This document shows, one piece after another, positions 1-6,064 of a stretch of DNA of 6,064 bases. The position numbers were made by a program, and so were the translations under genes. The notes under the pieces were generated by a model, which worked only from the letters and a program-made list of their open reading frames with translations, was not told the origin of the DNA and did not search any database. The DNA comes from Spirochaetia bacterium (GTDB lineage Bacteria; Spirochaetota; UBA4802; UBA5550): assembly GCA_031289575.1 (NCBI GenBank), contig JAITPE010000173.1, positions 1 through 6,064 of the forward strand, read 5' to 3'. How positions within the stretch are numbered: the first letter of the stretch is position 1; the number at the start of each line of letters is the position of its first letter.

Positions 1-243
1 CTATTATTTTTATGGTAATCTATATGCAATCTTAACAGAATCCGGCAATTGTTAAAAAAACATTTATCTACACCAACATGATACAAATATGGGAAACATC
101 TAAAAAATAATCAAGCAACAAAAGTTTGATTCATGCCACCATACATCCAAAAAACGTGTAGCAAATTATTTTTAGGGGTCAGAGCCTTGCGCAGAATGTA
201 GTACAGTGCACTTTCCCCGATAGCTTAAACCGGAAAAAAATAC

Positions 244-269
244 TTGTAATATATTCATTATGCTATAAA
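244..269 (+). promoter_or_regulatory. Putative extended -10 promoter for the exported protein gene
   Basis: TGC directly followed by TATAAA (261-269) matches an extended -10 element, TGn then a hexamer one base off TATAAT. A TTGTAA at 244-249 resembles a -35 box but leaves only 14 bases of spacing, which is short; extended -10 promoters can work with a weak -35. Initiation would fall near 276, giving an untranslated leader of about 19 bases that still includes the Shine-Dalgarno site. This is inferred from consensus only, in AT-rich DNA where chance matches are common. Confidence 0.4.
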
Positions 270-281
270 TTGAAACTGAAC

Positions 282-286
282 AGAGG
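282..286 (+). promoter_or_regulatory. Ribosome binding site (AGAGG)
   Basis: AGAGG lies 8 bases upstream of the ATG at 295, which is good Shine-Dalgarno spacing. It favours that ATG over the in-frame ATG at 307, which would shorten the basic n-region of the signal peptide. Confidence 0.65.
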
Positions 287-294
287 TTTTTGCC

Positions 295-2427
295 ATGAAA
301 ACAAAAATGACTCTTGCCTGCATAGGGATATTGCTCTCTGCCGTCATTATATCGGCGGCAAGTAAAAGTAAAATAACGGTTGTACCCCTCGGCGGAGACG
401 ATAACATGAAGCTGACCGAAGAGGCCGTAACATACCTGTCGGCCAGTTTCTCTTCGCAAAACGCCGTAACGGTAAAAGAAATTTCCCCCAAGCTGAAATT
501 CAAGGCGGAAATGGTATTCTCCGGCGACAAACTCCAGCCGCCGTCCGATGAAAAACTGCTGCCGCTCAGGTACGGCGTGTCTCCGGAAAGCAGCTTTACT
601 TCGGACAAGTACGGCCTTTCCGGACTGAGCTTAAGAATATCGGCCTATGGGGTAATCCCGCAAACGCCGTATTATCTTTATATTATGGATAACGCAGCCT
701 CATCGGTTATCCGTGAAGCGCTACTTCCCGTAACGGAAAAAGACGGCATTCAGGATGTAACAGTTCTTTTTGATCCTATAGTAAACTCAAAGAACAAATC
801 CTACTCGTTTACTGTTGTGCCCGCCGGAATCGAAAGGGACAGCATCATAGGGATTTCGGTCAAGCCCGAGCCGGTCAATGCAAACAAGGAACTGGGCAAA
901 CTAAAAGATATAGTAAATTTCGTTCCGCTTTACGCGGGCTTCTCTATTACCGATACCGAAAAAGAAAAGACGCGCGATATTGATTATCTTTCTTCGGCCG
1001 ATTACATGGTGTTTACCGAAGTCTCTTTGAAAAACAATCTATCGGTCCTTACACTCAGGGTTTACTCCGTTGATAAGGATGCCATTATCTTTTCCACAGA
1101 AGAGGCCTTCAATGGATCGGAAGACCTGATGTCAAAGAGCGCCGTCCTTGTGGAACGGGTTGCGTCCGCGCTTTCAGACAAGCTTCCCAATATTTCGCTC
1201 CAGCCGACCATGGGAACATCGGAACAGGGCGTCTTCGTCTCATGGAAGCCGGCCCTTGACGGCTACAAGTCCAGGGTCTACCGAGCTGTTAAAATATCGG
1301 GCCAATATTCCATGGTTGGAACATCAGACTCAAGCAGCTACATTGACCACAGCGCGGAGCCCGGACAGCTTTACTGGTACAGGATCCAGCCCTTTAACGC
1401 GCAGGTAAACGGCGACCTTTCGCAGGCGGCTCCCGGTTACAGAAAAATGATTCCAAAGGGCGCGGATATACAAAAACTCTTGGCCGCGAAAAAATTGACG
1501 CCGCCCGCCGAAAAAACCGCTGCCGCTCAAAAGGCGGTCAAAGACGAAATAGCTTTTATAAAAGACCGCTACATGAACAGCGTTAAACTTACGGTTATGA
1601 TGACCTTCGGCAAATCATACATCGACAGCGGGACAGTATTTGTTTTTGAAAACATGCCGCTGTATTCCATGGACTTGAGAAAACGAGAAATATATTTTCT
1701 TAACGATAACGCGCTTGTAACCTTCAATGCCAAAAGCCTTTTCAGGCTGAGAGAATCCGCCATGCCGCTGCCGAGTCACCTCATTGCAACGGCCGAATTT
1801 GGGACAGAGGGCAACGCCGACAATTACGCCGCAACAGGATTCTCCGCGCCCCAGCAGGATTTGAGATGGAACGACACCGACGCGCCAAGCCTTGAATTTT
1901 CTGTGGGCAAACCGGCGGGCGATCTGTTTGTGGATATGCATCTCGCTCCGCCATGGGCAGAGGAGCCGTATACATGCAAAAAGGTAGAGGTATTTGCCAA
2001 CGGAACATCGGCCGGCAGTGTTACCCTAACCGGCAACGGCAGGTACAGGGTAGTGGTTCCGCAGGAGCTTATCAGCGGCGATAAGCTGCGGCTTGCTTTT
2101 CAGGTGAGCGGAACAGTGAGCGCGGACAAGGAGAACCCGCATCCCAAGGCAGCCTTTTACTCGGTATCGGTTTCAAGAAAATTTTTGAAGAACGACCTCT
2201 TTTCAAGGCTGATGGATAACGGAGTTTTCTATTGCATATACGAGCAGGATATTCCGGTACTCCAAAATGACGGAACCATAAAATACATTCCGCAGTTCAG
2301 CGCGGTTGGAATGTCTACTGAGTATTTCAAAGACAACAAGGCATGGAAGAGCGAGACCGTCACTTTTACAACAAGCGATGAGGCGCTTCTTAAAAGGGTA
2401 AAAAAAATTAAACCTGAGAAAAAGTAA
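295..2427 (+). CDS. Exported multi-domain protein with fibronectin type III domain, function unknown
   Basis: This 710-residue protein is not one I can name. Residues 1-22 look like a Sec signal peptide: basic start MKTK, hydrophobic core 7-20, probable cleavage after A21 or A22. Cys9 sits at the start of the hydrophobic core, too early for a lipobox, so a periplasmic or surface protein is likelier than a lipoprotein. Residues 27-60 (strand ITVVPLGG, helix, strand) and 228-297 (SSADYMVFTEVS, LTLRVYSVDKDAIIFST, then an amphipathic helix) resemble the two halves of a CsgG/TolB-N-type domain, separated by a beta-rich stretch at about 95-190. Residues 300-384 form a fibronectin type III domain, with core features VFVSWKPA, YRAVKISGQY and LYWYRIQPFN. 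An Ala/Lys/Pro-rich linker (385-425) precedes an unrecognised alpha/beta-looking segment (427-490). Residues 527-628 look like a beta-sandwich with a VEVFANGTSAG strand-turn and a YRVVVPQELISGDKLRLAF run. The tail (629-710) ends in a basic KRVKKIKPEKK. The start is supported by AGAGG eight bases upstream. The reading frame is intact throughout. A scaffolding, binding or envelope role is possible but is inference from FN3 and beta-sandwich content. Confidence 0.93.
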   Translation: MKTKMTLACIGILLSAVIISAASKSKITVVPLGGDDNMKLTEEAVTYLSASFSSQNAVTVKEISPKLKFKAEMVFSGDKLQPPSDEKLLPLRYGVSPESSFTSDKYGLSGLSLRISAYGVIPQTPYYLYIMDNAASSVIREALLPVTEKDGIQDVTVLFDPIVNSKNKSYSFTVVPAGIERDSIIGISVKPEPVNANKELGKLKDIVNFVPLYAGFSITDTEKEKTRDIDYLSSADYMVFTEVSLKNNLSVLTLRVYSVDKDAIIFSTEEAFNGSEDLMSKSAVLVERVASALSDKLPNISLQPTMGTSEQGVFVSWKPALDGYKSRVYRAVKISGQYSMVGTSDSSSYIDHSAEPGQLYWYRIQPFNAQVNGDLSQAAPGYRKMIPKGADIQKLLAAKKLTPPAEKTAAAQKAVKDEIAFIKDRYMNSVKLTVMMTFGKSYIDSGTVFVFENMPLYSMDLRKREIYFLNDNALVTFNAKSLFRLRESAMPLPSHLIATAEFGTEGNADNYAATGFSAPQQDLRWNDTDAPSLEFSVGKPAGDLFVDMHLAPPWAEEPYTCKKVEVFANGTSAGSVTLTGNGRYRVVVPQELISGDKLRLAFQVSGTVSADKENPHPKAAFYSVSVSRKFLKNDLFSRLMDNGVFYCIYEQDIPVLQNDGTIKYIPQFSAVGMSTEYFKDNKAWKSETVTFTTSDEALLKRVKKIKPEKK

Positions 2428-2454
2428 ATTTATTCAGAAAAAGACCGCATAATG
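2428..2454. other. 27-base gap between convergent genes, no clear terminator
   Basis: The two stop codons (TAA ending at 2427, TGA of the minus-strand gene at 2455-2457) face each other across 27 bases. I see no GC-rich hairpin followed by a T-run on either strand. Termination may rely on Rho, on weak structures inside the opposing gene ends, or on transcript overlap. Confidence 0.7.
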
Positions 2455-5400
2455 TCAACCTAATTGAAAAACATCCCTTAGTTCCGTGTTGCTGAGATTT
2501 CCAATCCAGTTTTCTCCGGTCGAAATTGTCATTTCGGCCAGCGCCTTTTTCCTCTGTATCATTTCATTGATACGTTCCTCAAAAGTTGCTTTAGTTATAA
2601 AACGATGCACCATTACATTTTTGGTCTGCCCTATGCGATAGGCGCGGTCGGTCGCTTGTGCTTCTACAGCGGGATTCCACCATAAATCATAGTGAATAAC
2701 ATGGCTGGCCGCAGTCAGGTTAAGTCCTGTGCCGGCAGCTTTAAGCGAGAGTACAAAAATTTTATCGGCACGGTTATTCTGGAAGGCGTTTACCATTTCA
2801 CTGCGCTGCTTAACATTGCAGCCTCCATGGTAAAAAAGCGGCTCTTCGCCAAAACGCTCTGCAATAAAATGTTTGAGCAAATCACCCATCTCCCTGAATT
2901 GAGTGAAAATAAGAACTTTCTCTTTATTCTCAATGATATTTTCCAACAGCTCAAACAGCAGCTCCGTTTTACCGGAAAGCGCGGCATCTAAAATATTGTT
3001 TTTCAAAAACTGCGTCGGGTGATTGCATATCTGTTTAAGTGCCAAAATCATTTGTAGCACTAACCCCTGGCGGACAAAGAGAGACTTGCTGTCGTTATCT
3101 TCAACAGCCTCAATTTGTTTCATAGCCTTTTGCAGGGTTTTCTCATAAAGGGCAGCCTGTTCCTTTGTCAAAATACAGTACGCATTCATTTCCATTTTTT
3201 CCGGAAGATCGCTGATGATACTCTTGTCCGATTTCAGCCGCCGCATTAAAAAAGGCGAGATTACCCGTTTGAGCCTTTGCGCGGCGGCCGTATCATTTCT
3301 GTTTTGAATCGGAATCGCGAAATCATCCTTGAACTGTTTCAGGTTTCCCATAAAACCGCGGTTAGAAAAATCCATAATATTCCACAGCTCGCTTAAATGA
3401 TTCTCTACCGGAGTCCCGCTCATCGCGATAAAAGTGCCGGCCGGAATGCTTTTCACGGCTTTGCTCTGCGCGGTTTCGTAATTTTTAATATTTTGCGCCT
3501 CATCAATCACCAAAGTATGCCATTTCATTTTTTTAAATTTATCTACATCACCGCGCGCTACGCCGTATGAAGTAAGCAGCACATCAAAGGCCGCATCGTC
3601 TTCAATACTGCGGGCCTGCCCGTGGTATGTTTTATAACGCAGCGCTGGAGCAAACCTTTCCAATTCGGCCTGCCAGTTGGCCAGCAAGCCGGTAGGCACA
3701 ATCACCAGCGCCTTGTTTTCATTAAGCAGTCCCTCTTCCTTGTATTTGAGCAAAAGCGCGATAATCTGCAGAGTTTTCCCCAATCCCATGTCATCCGCAA
3801 TAACGCTGCCAAACCCAACTAAGCTGTTGCGGTACATCCACGAAAAGCCTCTCTGCTGGTAGGGGCGCATAACGGCGCGCAGCCCATCCGGTATGGGAAT
3901 ATTTTCCTGTTTTGTCAGCTCCTCTATTTGCCGTTTCACTTCGCCGGTCAACTCAACAGGTGTCCCCTGATATGCGCCGCTCAGCGCCGCGCGCATCACT
4001 TCAAACGGCGACAGTTCTTTTGAGCCCGAAAAATGTTTGTGCAGTTTCTGCATATCCTCAGGCGTAACATAAATATAGCCTGTTTTATATTTAAGCAGAC
4101 CGTCAGAATCATGAAGCATCATTTGAAATTCATTTTCACTCATCAGCGTATCGCCGATCGCCACCTGCCAGTCAAAATCGAGCAGCTTATCTAAGCGCAG
4201 CAATCCCGAACTGGCGTCTTTCTTGCTCTTAACACGCATCCCCGGTTTGGGTCGCAATATTTCTTTGAGAGATTTTGGCAGCAATATATCAATATCCAAA
4301 AGCTTAATCGCCGGAACAGAACTCATCAAAAACGGAGCAAATTCTTTAGAGCGCAGAACTATATCCTCAGCGGCCTGATTGTTGATATAGTGATCCAAAC
4401 CGGGAATAAATGGTGACAGCGGCGTAACAGACTGAAGTATCTCAAAGCGCACGGATTTATATTTTTTTTGTGAAAATACATCTTTCAAAAAAAGCGGTTC
4501 GCCTTTGCCTAATTCCCTGAAATGCAAACTTAAGCTGAATTTTCCTTCTGGAAGCTCGTCAACCGTTATGGCCGGCCGGTATTTTCCCTGCGCAATATAG
4601 TAACGCTGTAACCATTGTTCTATGCCGCCCGGTAACGCCTGTTCACCAGGATTACTGAAAGGATACGGACGTCTGTTGAAGAACAAATCCAAAAAAATAT
4701 CTCCTTCCCCAATATCGGAGAGACGGGAAATCAATTCGCTTAGAAGAACCGACAATAAGTGAATCGCGGTACCTGCGGCAATCTTTGTATCCAAAAAGAA
4801 AAGGAGTCCGTCCGGCAGAGACCTCTGAAATCTGTCGATTAAATTCCTTACATCACCGGAGAGCATTGCGGGCAGCCAGCGGATAGCTATTACTCCGCCG
4901 CTCAACTGTATTATTTGCGGAACCACAGCTCCGTTGGCCAGCAAATTAAAGGCTGTCAATAACGCATAACGCAGCGCGCTCACAGACGGCTGATAATCCA
5001 CAGCGTGTGTAACGGGAATTTTGGCAAGAACTGGAATCACATCCGCAGTAAACCAGCTGTCAATACCTTGCATGGTGAACATAGCGTTATCCTGCCTGTC
5101 TATGTGCACGGAAACACTGCTGTGATGATTAAGCGAATCGGCAAAATTCTGCATAGATGAAACGGCAACTTTTTTGCTTTTTTTTGCGCCGGTATCCGGA
5201 TGCGGCTGTGGAAAAAACTCATCAATATTCACTTTACCGGCGAGTACGCGCTGCATGTTGCGGACAACTTTATGTAAGCCGACGGCGTATTTTTCCCTGA
5301 AATTTCCGCTGTTCTGGTAAAAAACAGGCTCATCCTCGGCTAACTGTATAAGCGCTTCCGCTATAGGAGAAAGCGAGGAAAAGTTCAGTGCGTGAAAAGA

Positions 5401-6021
5401 CTCATCGGGTGGTTCCTGAAATTTTTCTGTTTCCCTGTGCTTTTTTGTTTTCGGAAGCAGAACATCTTTTATAAACGGTATTATTCCCTCTTTTTGCCCG
5501 CGTATATGTACGCCTGTCTTTTCCAATTCTTTGGGTAAATCAACGCCATGCAGTTCGAATATCAAAAACGGATTGTTATCTATTTCGGAGCTGATTTTGT
5601 AAATGACGGCGGCAATATGCTTGCAGGGAACAGCCGAATCGGGGCAGGAACATTTCATCTTTAAATCATTCCATCGCTTTGGGAAAACCCGCAGCCCCGA
5701 ATGATCGGCTATATCCAGAATTTCAGGGTCAAGTTCCAGATTAAGCAGTTTGGCGATAATGGCAGGCCGCTGGATGAGCGGAGCAACCAGAGTATTTTTT
5801 TCCGATGCCGAAAACAGGGGAACAGTAATGCTCACAGTATAAGGCTGCCTGCGCGAACCTTGAACCATTGCCCGTATAGTATTAGCATCAATATCAATGC
5901 TGATAACAGCGCCCCGATGAGCGTAGGCGCTGCCGCGAGGCAAACGGTTGCTGTAATCAATATTGGCCAGCGAATTAAGCCATTGCTCACCCCACCATGT
6001 TTTTCCAAAACGTTTTGCCAT
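2455..6021 (-). CDS. SNF2-family DNA-dependent ATPase with N-terminal SWIM zinc finger
   Basis: This 1188-residue protein is a bacterial SNF2-type superfamily 2 ATPase, expected to use ATP to translocate on double-stranded DNA in the cytoplasm without true strand unwinding. Residues 1-70 carry the conserved opening typical of SWIM proteins (FGKTWWGEQWLNSL, NRLPRG, VQGSRRQPYTVSI). The SWIM zinc finger is C124-x-C126-x6-C133-x-H135. Two lysine-rich linkers (about 190-205 and 278-285) flank a poorly recognised middle region. Residues about 560-690 match the style of DUF3670, a domain found before bacterial SNF2 cores (LLRLDKLLDFDWQVAIGDTL). The motor follows: MRPYQQRGFSWM (718-729), Walker A DDMGLGKT (743-750, Lys749), DEAQ (840-843), MSGTPVEN (867-874), PFLMRRLKSD (923-932), VLIFTQF (1036-1042), and motifs V-VI ending QATDRAYRIGQ (1122-1132, arginines 1126 and 1129). 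All catalytic motifs are intact. The frame is open upstream to a TTG at 6057, but homologues as I recall them begin MAKxFGxTWWG, so I take ATG 6021. The Shine-Dalgarno is weak (GGA at 6034-6036, 12 bases away). The substrate and process are unknown; repair, transcription and phage defence have all been linked to SNF2 relatives. Confidence 0.96.
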   Translation of the reverse strand: MAKRFGKTWWGEQWLNSLANIDYSNRLPRGSAYAHRGAVISIDIDANTIRAMVQGSRRQPYTVSITVPLFSASEKNTLVAPLIQRPAIIAKLLNLELDPEILDIADHSGLRVFPKRWNDLKMKCSCPDSAVPCKHIAAVIYKISSEIDNNPFLIFELHGVDLPKELEKTGVHIRGQKEGIIPFIKDVLLPKTKKHRETEKFQEPPDESFHALNFSSLSPIAEALIQLAEDEPVFYQNSGNFREKYAVGLHKVVRNMQRVLAGKVNIDEFFPQPHPDTGAKKSKKVAVSSMQNFADSLNHHSSVSVHIDRQDNAMFTMQGIDSWFTADVIPVLAKIPVTHAVDYQPSVSALRYALLTAFNLLANGAVVPQIIQLSGGVIAIRWLPAMLSGDVRNLIDRFQRSLPDGLLFFLDTKIAAGTAIHLLSVLLSELISRLSDIGEGDIFLDLFFNRRPYPFSNPGEQALPGGIEQWLQRYYIAQGKYRPAITVDELPEGKFSLSLHFRELGKGEPLFLKDVFSQKKYKSVRFEILQSVTPLSPFIPGLDHYINNQAAEDIVLRSKEFAPFLMSSVPAIKLLDIDILLPKSLKEILRPKPGMRVKSKKDASSGLLRLDKLLDFDWQVAIGDTLMSENEFQMMLHDSDGLLKYKTGYIYVTPEDMQKLHKHFSGSKELSPFEVMRAALSGAYQGTPVELTGEVKRQIEELTKQENIPIPDGLRAVMRPYQQRGFSWMYRNSLVGFGSVIADDMGLGKTLQIIALLLKYKEEGLLNENKALVIVPTGLLANWQAELERFAPALRYKTYHGQARSIEDDAAFDVLLTSYGVARGDVDKFKKMKWHTLVIDEAQNIKNYETAQSKAVKSIPAGTFIAMSGTPVENHLSELWNIMDFSNRGFMGNLKQFKDDFAIPIQNRNDTAAAQRLKRVISPFLMRRLKSDKSIISDLPEKMEMNAYCILTKEQAALYEKTLQKAMKQIEAVEDNDSKSLFVRQGLVLQMILALKQICNHPTQFLKNNILDAALSGKTELLFELLENIIENKEKVLIFTQFREMGDLLKHFIAERFGEEPLFYHGGCNVKQRSEMVNAFQNNRADKIFVLSLKAAGTGLNLTAASHVIHYDLWWNPAVEAQATDRAYRIGQTKNVMVHRFITKATFEERINEMIQRKKALAEMTISTGENWIGNLSNTELRDVFQLG

Positions 6022-6044
6022 ATATAACACTAATCCGGAAAGCC

Positions 6045-6050
6045 ATAATA
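6045..6050 (-). promoter_or_regulatory. Possible -10 box of the SNF2 gene
   Basis: On the minus strand TATTAT matches five of six positions of TATAAT. Initiation would fall near 6038, leaving a leader of about 17 bases before the ATG at 6021. The matching -35 element would lie beyond the right edge of the window, so the call cannot be completed. If transcription does start here, it excludes the upstream TTG at 6057 as the start codon. Confidence 0.2.
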
Positions 6051-6064
6051 CAGGCAAGAATTTT

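Larger units (their letters stand above)
1..294. other. AT-rich intergenic leader without a gene
   Basis: I find no supportable coding region here: stops are frequent in the plus frames, and the one minus-strand open frame that enters it is an antisense shadow of the gene starting at 295. The stretch is clearly AT-richer than both genes. It contains two short inverted repeats (TTAACA at 32-37 with TGTTAA at 50-55; AATCAA at 109-114 with TTGATT at 126-131), an A-run at 54-60, an 8-base palindrome AGTGCACT at 205-212 and a GC-richer block from about 175 to 219. The last 50 bases hold the likely promoter and ribosome binding site of the downstream gene. The inverted repeats are short enough to arise by chance in AT-rich DNA. 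No gene from the left visibly ends inside the window. Confidence 0.75.

Noticed and set aside
32..60. Inverted repeat followed by an A-run as a terminator
   Set aside because: On the plus strand the run is A, not T, and on the minus strand the T-run comes before the repeat. The stem is only six A/T-rich pairs.
295..330. Lipoprotein signal (TLAC around Cys9) in the exported protein
   Set aside because: The cysteine lies at the beginning of the hydrophobic core, after only about six residues, whereas a lipobox ends the core. A normal signal peptidase I site at residues 21-22 fits better.
172..608. Minus-strand open frames of 95 and 116 codons
   Set aside because: They lie almost wholly antisense to the exported protein gene or its leader, encode no recognisable motif, and have no convincing ribosome binding site.
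1148..2036. Other open frames of 64-108 codons inside the exported protein gene, on both strands
   Set aside because: All are out-of-frame or antisense shadows of an intact reading frame with clear protein features.
2692..3862. Plus- and minus-strand small open frames inside the SNF2 gene
   Set aside because: They overlap conserved helicase motifs in the true frame and show no protein-like features of their own.
295..6021. The two genes as a two-component defence or secretion system
   Set aside because: They are convergent, differ in predicted cellular location, and share no visible partner motif. The window gives no evidence of functional coupling.
5701..6027. Plus-strand 108-codon frame opposite the SNF2 N-terminus
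   Set aside because: It is antisense to the conserved FGKTWWG and NRLPRG segment, and its translation resembles no known protein.

Overview
The window holds two complete, convergently oriented protein genes that fill almost all of it. A long, non-coding, AT-rich leader lies at the left end and a 27-base gap separates the two 3' ends. I see no RNA genes, CRISPR array, intact mobile element or tandem repeat.

Region by region: positions 1-294 are intergenic and AT-rich, with short inverted repeats, one GC-richer block starting with GGGGTCAGAGCC, and a plausible extended -10 promoter and Shine-Dalgarno site just before the first gene. Positions 295-2427 (+) encode a 710-residue exported protein with a signal peptide, an N-terminal half reminiscent of CsgG/TolB-N-type alpha/beta domains, a fibronectin type III domain, an alanine/lysine-rich linker, an unrecognised conserved-looking segment and a beta-sandwich-like domain near the C-terminus. 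No function can be assigned. Positions 2455-6021 (-) encode a 1188-residue SNF2-family ATPase (helicase superfamily 2) with an N-terminal SWIM zinc finger and a DUF3670-like region. All canonical ATPase motifs are intact.

The organism is a bacterium with moderate GC content, clearly higher in the genes than in the leader, and a Gram-negative-type cell plan is plausible. The style of the SNF2 N-terminus and the FN3-containing exported protein recall spirochaetes such as treponemes, but this is a low-confidence impression from memory and other anaerobic lineages are possible.

The two genes are convergent, so they are not an operon, and one product is exported while the other should act on DNA in the cytoplasm. 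Nothing shows that they work together. I do not see a complete new multi-gene system here. The parts most worth attention are the uncharacterised multi-domain exported protein and the all-in-one SWIM-DUF3670-SNF2 architecture, whose genome neighbourhood to the right lies outside the window.
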